In this document: in pieces, positions 17,572 to 25,405 of the stretch
Position numbering within the stretch: position 1 is the first letter of the stretch
Layout of the letters: every line of letters starts with the position of its first letter
Assembly: GCA_035301025.1 (NCBI GenBank)
Contig: DATGUV010000034.1
Location: forward strand, 1-53,410
Length of the DNA: 53,410 nucleotides
Reading direction: 5' to 3'
Source: CALAMD01 sp035301025
Lineage (GTDB): Bacteria > Bacillota > Bacilli > Bacillales > Amphibacillaceae
Translations under genes and position numbers: made by a program
Notes under the pieces: model-generated
Told to the model about the DNA's origin: nothing
Seen by the model: only the letters and a program-made list of their open reading frames with translations
The model's database searches: none

Positions 17572-18339
17572 ATGGTCATCGAAAGCCCTTATCGTGAACA
17601 AATATTGTGGGAAGATTGGCTTCTAGATAAAAGTGAAGAATCTGAAAGCAAACTCATCGAACATTATATGTATCTCGTTACTTTTCATGTTGATCGAATA
17701 GCGGTTAATTTACCAGTGAATGTACATAAAGATGACTTAATTAGTTTTGCATACATTGGTTTACTTGATGCGATTCATAAATTTGAACCAGATCGGGACT
17801 TGAAATTTGACACGTACGCTTCTTTTAGAGTTCGGGGATCAATTATTGATGGTTTAAGGAAAGAAGACTGGTTACCAAGAGCCCAACGTGAGAAAACGAA
17901 AAAAGTCGAAAAAGCGACAAAGGCGTTAGAGCAACAATTGCAACGCACTCCTACTGTTGCAGAGATCGCCGAGGAGCTGCTGATCACGAAGGAAGAAGTT
18001 GAAACATTAGTAAAAGATATGATGTTTTCAAACGTTTTATCCATAGATCAACCGATGAAAACAGAGGATAATGATGCACAGGAGGGAATCGGTTATACGA
18101 TTCCAGATGATCGATCCATACAACCGGATGAAATGATCGTTGATACGGAAATTAAAAAAGAACTTGTGGAAACGATTAAACAATTAAATGAAAATGAACA
18201 ATTAGTCATTAGTCTATTCTATGATGAAGAATTGACAATGACAGAAATCGGAGAAGTGTTACAGTTAACGACTTCTCGAATTTCACAAATCCATAAATCG
18301 GCTATTTCAAAATTACGCATACATTTAGAAAAATTATAA
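17572..18339 (+). CDS. sigD: RNA polymerase sigma factor SigD (flagellar sigma-28)
   Basis: A 255-residue sigma-70 family protein. Region 2 includes DLISFAYIGLLDAIHKFEPD and DTYASFRVRGSIIDGLRKED, with the sigma-28-type WLPRA that follows. Region 3 has TPTVAEIAEELLITKEEVE, and region 4 has LTMTEIGEVLQLTTSRISQI. It directs transcription of late flagellar, chemotaxis and autolysin genes. ATG 17572 is chosen because AAGGAGGAT (17557-17565) sits just upstream; earlier GTG/ATG codons precede the SD. It is near the end of the long operon, as in B. subtilis. Confidence 0.96.
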   Translation: MVIESPYREQILWEDWLLDKSEESESKLIEHYMYLVTFHVDRIAVNLPVNVHKDDLISFAYIGLLDAIHKFEPDRDLKFDTYASFRVRGSIIDGLRKEDWLPRAQREKTKKVEKATKALEQQLQRTPTVAEIAEELLITKEEVETLVKDMMFSNVLSIDQPMKTEDNDAQEGIGYTIPDDRSIQPDEMIVDTEIKKELVETIKQLNENEQLVISLFYDEELTMTEIGEVLQLTTSRISQIHKSAISKLRIHLEKL

Positions 18340-18370
18340 ACGAATGAGAACGTATGAAAGGAGGAAACGT

Positions 18371-19747
18371 GTGGATATAACAGACATTTTTGTTGTGAAC
18401 ATATCGGATAACCGAATGAAGGCAGAAATCGACTGTACTGAGACGTATAAACAATTTTCTGGTGGGATTTCTAAAGAGCAACTCAAACAATTGTTAACCT
18501 TAAAGCAAATTGTCCATGGAATAGATTTTAATATATTTACTTCAATTATTGAACAAGATCCTACACTTGAATTTCCAGTAACGATAGCGTCCGGTACGTT
18601 ACCAGAAGATGGGTTAGATGGGTATGTAACTTATACGTATGATGAGAACGTTGAATTGAAAGAGAATTCCAAGTCCAAAGCATTTGATTTCAGAGATATT
18701 ATGCGAATCCCATCGGTTAACGAAAATGATGAAATAGCTGTAGAAACATTACCGACAAAAGGTAAACCAGGAAAAAATGTTTCTGGTATAACAATAAAGC
18801 CACGTCCAGGGAAAAGAAAAAATGTACGAGCGGGGAAAAATGTACGTTACGATGAAAGTACTCATACGTACTACGCACGTGCGGAAGGTCAAGTAAGCGT
18901 ACAAGGAAGAGTTATTGAAGTACATGATTTATTCGTTGTTACAGATACGTTATCCATGAAAACCGGAAATATCGACTTTGTAGGATCTGTAGAAATTCAT
19001 GGGGACGTTCCAACAGGTTATACTGTAAAAGCAGGAGGAGACATACGTGTTTTTGGACTTGTTGAAGCAGCCACATTAATTGCCGGGGGTTCTGTGTATA
19101 TTTCTGAAGGATTTGCAGGCCTACAGAAAGGTGAAATTAATGCCCAAGCAGACGTGCATGTTTCATATGTGAATCAAGGATGTATTCAAGCAAATGGATC
19201 TATATATGTCGAAAATTCTATTCTACATAGTGATTGTTCGGCAGAAAATGCGATTACTTGTAAACGTGGTGACATTATTGGTGGAATAATAAAAGCAGGT
19301 GTTCATATTCAAGCGAGAGATATTGGCAATAGAGTTCAAACAAAGACTAAAGTCATCATTCATCAAGATGAGCAGATTTATGAAAAAGAAGCAACCTTAA
19401 AAGAAAAGCTTAAAGAGGTTCGAACAACCATCCGACAGTTAACACTCATTGGTGAAAACCTAGAAAAAAGTACACATATAAATGATCCGAAAATGCGTGT
19501 AACATTGCTACGTCAGAAGAGTTCGTTGCAACAAGTGCTTGATCAAGAAGACAATCTTCAGGATGAGATCAGCTATCTTCAAATGAATTATTTTCATGAC
19601 GGAGAGGCAAGCGTTAATGCTTTACAAACGTTACATGGGAATGTAACCATCGCCTTTGGAAAGTATGAACAGACAACCCAAAAAGAATATGATGATGTAC
19701 AATGTCGTTTTCATGAGAATGAACTAACGATTTTACCATTATCGTAA
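18371..19747 (+). CDS. FapA/DUF342 family polymer-forming protein
   Basis: A 458-residue protein. The middle has the DUF342 pattern: KGKPGKNVSGITIKPRPGKR, then GQVSVQGRVIEVHDLF, a beta-helical stretch (VEIHGDVPTGYTVKAGGDIR, GLVEAATLIAGGSVYISEGF), and a C-terminal coiled coil from about residue 330. This family (FapA in Vibrio/clostridial nomenclature) is linked to flagellar assembly or cell-envelope polymers. The start is GTG 18371, because AAAGGAGG (18357-18364) lies just before it. In B. subtilis sigD is followed directly by swrB, so this is an extra gene. Function in Bacillaceae is not established as far as I know. Confidence 0.85.
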   Translation: MDITDIFVVNISDNRMKAEIDCTETYKQFSGGISKEQLKQLLTLKQIVHGIDFNIFTSIIEQDPTLEFPVTIASGTLPEDGLDGYVTYTYDENVELKENSKSKAFDFRDIMRIPSVNENDEIAVETLPTKGKPGKNVSGITIKPRPGKRKNVRAGKNVRYDESTHTYYARAEGQVSVQGRVIEVHDLFVVTDTLSMKTGNIDFVGSVEIHGDVPTGYTVKAGGDIRVFGLVEAATLIAGGSVYISEGFAGLQKGEINAQADVHVSYVNQGCIQANGSIYVENSILHSDCSAENAITCKRGDIIGGIIKAGVHIQARDIGNRVQTKTKVIIHQDEQIYEKEATLKEKLKEVRTTIRQLTLIGENLEKSTHINDPKMRVTLLRQKSSLQQVLDQEDNLQDEISYLQMNYFHDGEASVNALQTLHGNVTIAFGKYEQTTQKEYDDVQCRFHENELTILPLS

Positions 19748-19873
19748 ATGTAGGAATTCCCCTTTTGCACGTACATGTATATGTTATACTACATATACAA
19801 AGATGAAATCGCGAAAACATTCCAAATAAGTTATGATAATCATAAAACTTATACAGAAGGGGAAGTGACATCA

Positions 19874-20182
19874 ATGGGGTGGAAATCTGTTGACTTACAA
19901 GTGGCAATCCCACGTACGTTAGACGCCAGTAATTTGCAAAACCAGATGACAAAGCAACATCAACGCTTCCAAGAATCCTTAGCACAACACCAATTAAGAG
20001 AACAACTTCAAAAAAGAAAACAAGTCAATGAGTATGAAGACACAGAACGTTTACAACCTAAGAAAGATGAAAGTTCCAGTAAACAAAACCAGCAAGAGAG
20101 GCAGCATAAAAAAGAACAACAACAAAAAGAAAAACTAACGAACCACCCTTATTTAGGGAACCGATTCGATTTAATAAGATAG
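19874..20182 (+). CDS. Small charged Bacillaceae protein of unknown function
   Basis: A 102-residue soluble protein starting MGWKSVDLQVAIPRTLDASN, followed by a highly charged Gln/Lys/Glu-rich helix (residues 25-88) and a C-terminal NHPYLGNRFDLIR. I recall proteins with this N- and C-terminal pattern as a conserved Bacillaceae hypothetical at this position, between sigD and rpsB, often wrongly called a sigma subunit. It has no sigma motifs. ATG 19874 is the only start that gives this N terminus; GAAGGGGAA lies about 9 bases upstream. The role is unknown; proximity suggests motility-related expression. Confidence 0.72.
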   Translation: MGWKSVDLQVAIPRTLDASNLQNQMTKQHQRFQESLAQHQLREQLQKRKQVNEYEDTERLQPKKDESSSKQNQQERQHKKEQQQKEKLTNHPYLGNRFDLIR

Positions 20183-20193
20183 CGGGGATAGTA

Positions 20194-20658
20194 ATGGTAA
20201 CTTTTTTCATCGTTATAAGTTTTTGTATACATGCATTATCTTTAGCTGCGATATATGTACTTTACAAACAAGGACAACAACCAAATAATAAAGAAATCAA
20301 TGAAATTGATCAGTTAATGCATTCGTATGTAACGAAAATCCAACAAGAAAATAATGATCTACAAAAAGCCCTTCAGGAAAAATCAAACCTCACACTAGAA
20401 AAACAGGATATGAATGAGTATATTTCATCTGATAAAAACGGAACCACTGAAAGAAAAGAGGAGACAAAGGAAGAGGCGGAAAAACAATGGGATCCAGCAA
20501 CAATTATTGAGCCCACTGAAGATACGATTGAAACTTCGCTAGAATCACGTGTGCTTCAATTACACAGAGGTGGTATGTCTGTAAATGATATTGCTAAAAA
20601 ATTACATTGTGGTAAAACAGAAGCTTCGCTTATTATACAATTTCAATCAAAAGATTAA
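20194..20658 (+). CDS. swrB: Swarming protein SwrB (YlxL-like)
   Basis: A 154-residue protein with one N-terminal membrane anchor (about 3-23), a coiled coil (about 32-70), an acidic linker, and a C-terminal helix-turn-helix-like segment (LQLHRGGMSVNDIAKKLHCG followed by KTEASLIIQF). SwrB (YlxL) of B. subtilis has the same architecture and is the last gene of the fla/che operon, where it stimulates FliP/basal-body completion and SigD activity. Sequence similarity in the middle is low, so assignment relies on topology, the C-terminal motif and position before rpsB. Confidence 0.8.
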   Translation: MVTFFIVISFCIHALSLAAIYVLYKQGQQPNNKEINEIDQLMHSYVTKIQQENNDLQKALQEKSNLTLEKQDMNEYISSDKNGTTERKEETKEEAEKQWDPATIIEPTEDTIETSLESRVLQLHRGGMSVNDIAKKLHCGKTEASLIIQFQSKD

Positions 20659-20859
20659 ACCTTGTTAACATACACGATCCTACTCGTACATCATCATAGC
20701 TTCACATTGCTTTCTATGTTCATAAAAGACATCATGCGGATTTTATGTTATATCCATCCAACATGTAATAGTTCCATAGGTCGATTCAAACAGACAAGTT
20801 GTATTCAAGTTGCTAGTTTTGGTACTTATGAAGTTCATTCATACAAAAAAAATAAAACT
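20659..20859. other. Intergenic region between swrB and the rpsB promoter
   Basis: About 200 AT-rich bases with no convincing gene. A 90-codon open frame here has no SD and no family resemblance. I see no hairpin with a U-tract to end the fla/che transcript, so termination may be downstream or factor-dependent. Confidence 0.5.
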
Positions 20860-20888
20860 TTGCCAAGTACTATGAATTATGGTATAGT
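20860..20888 (+). promoter_or_regulatory. Sigma-A promoter of rpsB
   Basis: TTGCCA (20860-20865) and TATAGT (20883-20888) are separated by exactly 17 bases. The predicted start, near 20895, gives a leader of about 150 bases before rpsB. Strong match to consensus; no competing site nearby. Confidence 0.75.
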
Positions 20889-20961
20889 TATTAACGGTAT
20901 AAATGCTATAAGCTTTTTTGAGAAAGACGTATAGATTTATAACACACACGTCTAGAGTTCT

Positions 20962-21001
20962 AAGGATACAAGGTGCCTTTTTTATAAAGGAATGTATCTT
21001 T
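20962..21001 (+). promoter_or_regulatory. Structured 5' leader of rpsB
   Basis: A two-part stem is visible. The outer stem pairs AAGGATACA (20962-20970) with TGTATCTTT (20993-21001, one G-U); the inner stem pairs CCTTT (20976-20980) with AAAGG (20986-20990). It lies inside the transcribed leader, about 45 bases before the ATG. It may be a ribosomal-protein autoregulatory leader, but I do not recognise a described Firmicutes S2 leader motif. Confidence 0.45.
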
Positions 21002-21045
21002 GTAACGGCCTAGGCGGAGGAAAAAACCATATAGGAGGACATAAC

Positions 21046-21801
21046 ATGTCAGTAATTTCAATGAAGCAATTGTTAGAAGCAGGGGTTCATTTTGGACACC
21101 AAACACGTCGCTGGAACCCTAAGATGAAGAAGTATATTTTCACAGAGCGTAACGGAATTTACATCATCGACTTACAAAAGACGGTGAAAAAAGTAAATGA
21201 AGCGTACAATTACGTAAGAGACGTTGCGGCTGATGGTGGAACAGTACTATTTGTAGGTACGAAAAAACAAGCACAACATTCTGTTCAAGAAGAAGCTACT
21301 CGTGCTGGAATGTTTTTCGTGAACCAACGTTGGTTAGGTGGTACATTAACAAACTTCCAAACAATCCGTAAACGTATTAATCGTTTGAAAGAAATCGAGC
21401 GTATGGAAGAAGACGGTACTTTCGAAGTATTGCCTAAAAAAGAAGTCGTTAATTTATTAAAAGAAAAAGATCGTCTAGTTAAATTCTTAGGCGGAATTAA
21501 AGAAATGAATAAATTACCTGATATTATGTTTGTAATTGACCCTCGTAAAGAGAGAATTGCTATTGCAGAAGCTCGTAAATTAAACATTCCTATTGTTGGG
21601 ATTGTTGATACGAACTGTGATCCTGATGAAATTGATTACGTAATTCCTGCAAATGATGACGCAATTCGTGCGGTTAAATTATTAACATCTAAAATGGCAG
21701 ATGCTATCTTAGAAGGTAAGCAAGGCGAAGAAATGGAAGAGCCAGTTGGAGAAACAACTGAAGAAGCTGCTGTAGAAGAAAAAGAAACAGTAGAAGAATA
21801 A
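21046..21801 (+). CDS. rpsB: 30S ribosomal protein S2 (uS2)
   Basis: A 251-residue protein. It starts MSVISMKQLLEAGVHFGHQT and contains KMKKYIFTERNGIYIIDLQK, VLFVGTKKQAQ, NQRWLGGTLTNFQTIRKR and PIVGIVDTNCDPDEIDYVIP, all standard for S2. The acidic tail (GEEMEEPVGETTEEAAVEEK) is common in Bacillus. ATG 21046 has TAGGAGGA at 21032-21039. It lies upstream of tsf, separated from it by a terminator-like hairpin. Confidence 0.98.
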   Translation: MSVISMKQLLEAGVHFGHQTRRWNPKMKKYIFTERNGIYIIDLQKTVKKVNEAYNYVRDVAADGGTVLFVGTKKQAQHSVQEEATRAGMFFVNQRWLGGTLTNFQTIRKRINRLKEIERMEEDGTFEVLPKKEVVNLLKEKDRLVKFLGGIKEMNKLPDIMFVIDPRKERIAIAEARKLNIPIVGIVDTNCDPDEIDYVIPANDDAIRAVKLLTSKMADAILEGKQGEEMEEPVGETTEEAAVEEKETVEE

Positions 21802-21820
21802 ACGAACTTTAAAAAGGATG

Positions 21821-21856
21821 GGTGATAAGAGGATAAGCCTTTTATCACCTTTTTTA
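21821..21856 (+). terminator. Intrinsic terminator/attenuator between rpsB and tsf
   Basis: GGTGATAAGAGG (21821-21832) pairs with CCTTTTATCACC (21838-21849) over 12 bp with one G-U and a 5-base loop, followed by a U-run to 21855. This should strongly reduce read-through from rpsB into tsf. Confidence 0.85.
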
Positions 21857-21901
21857 AAGAATGTGCAATCAACAAAACAACGATTTTTAGGAGGAATAGT
21901 A

Positions 21902-22783
21902 ATGGCAGTTACAGCTAAATTGGTAAAAGAGCTACGTGATAAAACAGGTGCAGGAATGATGGATTGTAAAAAAGCACTTGAAGAAACAAATGGTGACATT
22001 GAAAAAGCAATTGACTACCTTCGTGAAACAGGTGTTGCTCAAGCAGCTAAAAAAGCAGACCGTATCGCAGCAGAAGGATCAACGTATATTGAAGTTTCTG
22101 GAAACACAGCTGCACTTCTTGAAGTAAACTGTGAAACAGACTTCGTAACAAAAAATGATACATTCCAAACATTATTATCTGATTTAGGAAAGCACATTGT
22201 TTCACAAAAACCTGCAAATGTTGAAGAAGCTTTGGCACAACCTTTACATGGAGAAGGAGAAACAGTAGAAGCTTATATTAATGGTGTTGTAGCAACAATT
22301 GGTGAAAAAATCTCTTTACGTCGCTTCACACTTGTTGAGAAATCAGATGCAGATGCATTTGGATCATACCTACACATGGGTGGAAGAATTGGTGTACTTG
22401 CATTACTAGAAAATAGTGAAGAAGAAACTGCAAAAGACGTAGCAATGCATGTTGCGGCAGTAAACCCACGTTATATTTCACGTGAAGATGTAAACGAAGA
22501 AGAAGTAAACCGTGAAAGAGAAGTATTAAAAACACAAGCACTAAACGAAGGTAAGCCTGAAAAAATTGTTGAGCGTATGGTAGAAGGTCGTCTAGGTAAG
22601 TTCTTTGAGGAAATTTGCTTACTTGAACAAAACTTCATTAAAGATCCAGATAAGAAAGTAAAAGCATTTGTTGAAGAAAACGGTGGATCTGTAAAACTTT
22701 TCATCCGTTATGAAGTTGGAGAAGGACTAGAAAAACGCGAAGAAAACTTTGCAGAAGAAGTTATGAGCCAAATTAAAAAGTAA
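21902..22783 (+). CDS. tsf: Elongation factor Ts
   Basis: A 293-residue protein. The N-terminal UBA-like region has VKELRDKTGAGMMDCKKALE, followed by DYLRETGVAQAAKKADRIAA; the EF-Tu-binding core has LLEVNCETDFVTKNDTF. It recycles EF-Tu-GDP. ATG 21902 has AGGAGG at 21889-21894. Length equals B. subtilis Tsf. A strong hairpin terminator stands just before it, so a partial read-through or an unseen promoter must supply its transcript. Confidence 0.98.
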   Translation: MAVTAKLVKELRDKTGAGMMDCKKALEETNGDIEKAIDYLRETGVAQAAKKADRIAAEGSTYIEVSGNTAALLEVNCETDFVTKNDTFQTLLSDLGKHIVSQKPANVEEALAQPLHGEGETVEAYINGVVATIGEKISLRRFTLVEKSDADAFGSYLHMGGRIGVLALLENSEEETAKDVAMHVAAVNPRYISREDVNEEEVNREREVLKTQALNEGKPEKIVERMVEGRLGKFFEEICLLEQNFIKDPDKKVKAFVEENGGSVKLFIRYEVGEGLEKREENFAEEVMSQIKK

Positions 22784-22801
22784 TTGAGTAGCAGAAAAGG
22801 G

Positions 22802-22826
22802 AGGGCACTTGTTGTGCCCTTTTTTG
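22802..22826 (+). terminator. Intrinsic terminator after tsf
   Basis: AGGGCAC (22802-22808) pairs with GTGCCCT (22814-22820) around TTGTT, followed by a U-run. It ends the rpsB-tsf unit. Confidence 0.88.
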
Positions 22827-22920
22827 CAAAATACATCTGTTTATGAAATAGGATATAAAGGAAGAACTATTCAGCTAGTCAGAGTGAACAATGTACGAAT
22901 CATTGTATAAAAAATCTCTC

Positions 22921-22951
22921 TTGACTACCTACATCATAAACATCCTATAAA
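22921..22951 (+). promoter_or_regulatory. Candidate sigma-A promoter of pyrH
   Basis: TTGACT (22921-22926) and TATAAA (22946-22951) lie 19 bases apart, which is longer than ideal. It is the best site in the 166 bases after the tsf terminator. A small inverted repeat (TTTGCT/AGCAAA, 22953-22971) follows. Confidence 0.5.
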
Positions 22952-22992
22952 ATTTGCTTTATTAGAGCAAAATACACTATATGGAGGTTACT

Positions 22993-23715
22993 ATGACAAC
23001 GAATCATTACCGTCGTGTTGTATTAAAATTAAGCGGAGAAGCTTTAAGTGGAAAAGAAGGTTTTGGCATTGACCCAAAAGTTATGCAATCCATTGCTGCA
23101 CAAGTAAGAGATGTAGCTGAATCTGGTGTCGAAGTCGCTGTTGTTGTTGGAGGCGGTAATATTTGGCGAGGTAAAGTCGGAAGTGAAATGGGAATGGACC
23201 GTACGACTGCCGATTATATGGGAATGTTAGCTACCGTGATGAATTCCCTTGCCCTACAAGATAGTTTAGAACAGTTAGGCATTCAAACTCGCGTTCAAAC
23301 TTCGATTGAAATGCGTCAAGTAGCTGAACCATACATACGAAGAAAAGCTATTCGTCATCTTGAGAAGAAACGAGTCGTTATTTTTGCGGCTGGTATTGGA
23401 AACCCATATTTTTCAACAGATACAACTGCAGCATTACGTGCAGCAGAGGTTGAAGCAGATGTAATTTTAATGGCTAAAAACAATGTAGATGGTGTATATT
23501 CCGATGATCCACAAATCAATAAAGATGCGACCAAGTATGAGCATTTATCCTATAAAGATGTTTTAAATGAAGAATTAGGGGTCATGGACTTAACGGCATC
23601 CACTTTATGTATGGATAACGATATACCACTTATTGTATTTTCAATTACTGAAGAAGGAAATATTATGCGGGCAGTGAATGGTGAAACCATTGGTACAACG
23701 ATAAGGGGGAAATAA
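22993..23715 (+). CDS. pyrH: UMP kinase PyrH
   Basis: A 240-residue amino-acid-kinase-family protein. Motifs include RVVLKLSGEALSG near the start, VVVGGGNIWRG, MDRTTADYMGMLATVMNSLA, and FSTDTTAALRAAEVEADVIL. It phosphorylates UMP to UDP and is a hexamer regulated by UTP/GTP in Bacillus. ATG 22993 has GGAGG at 22984-22988. It forms a two-gene unit with frr, two bases downstream. Confidence 0.97.
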   Translation: MTTNHYRRVVLKLSGEALSGKEGFGIDPKVMQSIAAQVRDVAESGVEVAVVVGGGNIWRGKVGSEMGMDRTTADYMGMLATVMNSLALQDSLEQLGIQTRVQTSIEMRQVAEPYIRRKAIRHLEKKRVVIFAAGIGNPYFSTDTTAALRAAEVEADVILMAKNNVDGVYSDDPQINKDATKYEHLSYKDVLNEELGVMDLTASTLCMDNDIPLIVFSITEEGNIMRAVNGETIGTTIRGK

Positions 23716-23717
23716 TC

Positions 23718-24272
23718 ATGACTGAAATTATGAAGGAAACAAAGAGTAAGATGGAAGATGCTGTACAAGCATTTACTAAGAACTTAGCAACTGTTCGTGC
23801 TGGACGAGCAAACCCAAAAATTTTAGATAGTGTTACTGTTGAATATTACGGTGCTTACACACCACTTAATCAGCTTGCAAATGTAACAGCGCCTGAGCCA
23901 CGTTTGCTTGTTATTACTCCTTATGATAAAACAGCAGTTGGAGAAATAGAAAAAGCTATTCTAAAAGCAGATTTAGGATTAACACCTTCAAATGACGGTG
24001 AATTAATTCGAATTAGTATACCTGCATTAACTGAAGAACGTAGAAAAGAACTTGTCAAAGTTGTGAATAAATATACGGAAGAAGCCCGTGTGCAAGTTCG
24101 TAATATTCGTCGTGATGCTAATGACCAGTATCGTAAAGCTGAAAAAGATGGAGACCTTACTGAAGATGAACTACGCAATGCAGAGGATAATGTTCAAAAA
24201 CAAACGGATCATTTTGTAGGTGAATTAGAGCAATTATCTAAAAATAAAGAAGCAGAAATTATGGAAGTATAA
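23718..24272 (+). CDS. frr: Ribosome recycling factor
   Basis: A 184-residue protein with the RRF pattern: FTKNLATVRAGRANPKILDS, VEYYGAYTPLNQLANVTAPE, and VRNIRRDANDQYRKAEKDGD near the C terminus. It splits post-termination ribosomes with EF-G. ATG 23718 follows AAGGGGGAAA in the pyrH end. A terminator follows at 24344, so the pyrH-frr unit ends there. Confidence 0.98.
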   Translation: MTEIMKETKSKMEDAVQAFTKNLATVRAGRANPKILDSVTVEYYGAYTPLNQLANVTAPEPRLLVITPYDKTAVGEIEKAILKADLGLTPSNDGELIRISIPALTEERRKELVKVVNKYTEEARVQVRNIRRDANDQYRKAEKDGDLTEDELRNAEDNVQKQTDHFVGELEQLSKNKEAEIMEV

Positions 24273-24343
24273 GGATAAAATTAATGTAAAGATGCATAAA
24301 TAGGAAGAATATTGTCCTATTTAGTCGAGTACAACACAAAATG

Positions 24344-24377
24344 GCTCTCTTATTGAAGAGAGCTTTTATTTTTTTGT
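24344..24377 (+). terminator. Intrinsic terminator after frr
   Basis: GCTCTCT (24344-24350) pairs with AGAGAGC (24357-24363), loop TATTGA, followed by TTTTATTTTTTTG. A weaker repeat (ATAGGA/TCCTAT, 24299-24320) precedes it. Confidence 0.85.
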
Positions 24378-24396
24378 TAAAATTTAATGGATATAG

Positions 24397-24405
24397 TGAT
24401 ATAAT
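24397..24405 (+). promoter_or_regulatory. Extended -10 promoter upstream of uppS
   Basis: TGATATAAT is a perfect TATAAT with an extended TGn. The -35 region at 17-base spacing is only TTAAAA (24377-24382). Transcription from here would give a leader of about 210 bases before uppS. Confidence 0.6.
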
Positions 24406-24625
24406 AAGAATTCAGCTACAACCAAATACACTATTTGAAGTAGCGAAATACACGATATCATTAAAATTACGTAATCAACTGACCTCCTTTCATATTGTGT
24501 AGGATGTATGTGTGAATGTATTTATATATACATATGCATCCATATAGTAGGAAAGTGATGGAACGATTTAATTGCTGAAAGCATATGTTACTGTTGAGTT
24601 ATGAATCGTATTCGGAGGACAAATA
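24406..24625 (+). other. Long untranslated leader of uppS
   Basis: No gene is seen. CTGACCTCCTTTCAT at 24479-24493 is complementary to a Shine-Dalgarno and could pair with the uppS SD (CGGAGGAC at 24613-24620). AT-rich repeats (TATATATACATATGCATCCA, 24523-24542) follow. No riboswitch or T-box core is recognisable. Confidence 0.4.
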
Positions 24626-25390
24626 ATGTCAATAAGACTTCCTTTTTTTAGAAAGAAAAAAATACATAAAAAAACCAAAGATGAAACATTTACAAATATC
24701 CCACATCATGTTGCAATTATTATGGATGGTAATGGGCGTTGGGCAAAAAGTAAGGGACTTCCACGTATTGCTGGTCATAAAGAGGGAATGAATAATGTTA
24801 CAAAAACGGTACGAGCTGCAAATAAATATGGTGTAAAAGTATTAACACTTTATGCTTTTTCCACAGAGAATTGGAAGAGGCCCAAGTCTGAAGTAGATTT
24901 TATTATGAAATTACCGAAACAATTTTTGCATGTGTACTTACCAGAAATGATTGAAAATAATGTTCAGATTCGAACGATTGGTGAATTTGAAGCTCTCCCT
25001 GCACATACAAAAGAAGCTGTTGGGTATGCAATGGATCAAACGAAAGATAATGATGGATTAATTTTGAATCTTGCATTAAACTATGGGAGTAGATATGAAT
25101 TATTACGGGCTATGAAACAGGTGATGACTGAGGTAGAGGCGTCATCTTTAACACTCGAAGAATTAGATGAAGAAATGCTTTCGTCTTATTTATATACAAA
25201 TGGCACGAGCGATCCAGATTTATTAATTCGCACAAGTGGTGAAAAGAGAGTAAGTAATTTCCTCTTATGGCAGATTGCTTATGCAGAGTTATGGTTTACT
25301 GATGTCCTATGGCCAGACTTTGATGAAGATACATTTGTTTCTGCATTAAGAGATTATGAACAGCGTAAGCGTCGTTATGGAGGAATTTAA
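24626..25390 (+). CDS. uppS: Undecaprenyl diphosphate synthase
   Basis: A 254-residue cis-prenyltransferase. The catalytic Asp is D34 in IIMDGNGRWAKSKGLPR, with HKEGMNNV, TLYAFSTENWKRP and, near the C terminus, PDLLIRTSGEKRVSNFLLWQ plus AYAELWFTDVLWPDF. It makes C55-PP, the lipid carrier for the cell wall. ATG 24626 has CGGAGGAC upstream. It is followed 15 bases later by cdsA. All family motifs are intact. Confidence 0.98.
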   Translation: MSIRLPFFRKKKIHKKTKDETFTNIPHHVAIIMDGNGRWAKSKGLPRIAGHKEGMNNVTKTVRAANKYGVKVLTLYAFSTENWKRPKSEVDFIMKLPKQFLHVYLPEMIENNVQIRTIGEFEALPAHTKEAVGYAMDQTKDNDGLILNLALNYGSRYELLRAMKQVMTEVEASSLTLEELDEEMLSSYLYTNGTSDPDLLIRTSGEKRVSNFLLWQIAYAELWFTDVLWPDFDEDTFVSALRDYEQRKRRYGGI

Positions 25391-25405
25391 GGTGTTGATG
25401 AATCG

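Noticed and set aside
19765..19790. Sigma-A promoter (TTGCAC, TATACT) before the small hypothetical gene
   Set aside because: The spacer is only 14 bases, too short for a working promoter.
20662..20934. 90-codon open frame between swrB and rpsB
   Set aside because: No SD, no recognisable family, overlaps the rpsB promoter; composition looks like translated non-coding AT-rich DNA.
22888..22906. Inverted repeat ACAATG/CATTGT in the tsf-pyrH gap
   Set aside because: Only 6 bp with a 7-base loop in AT-rich DNA; likely chance.
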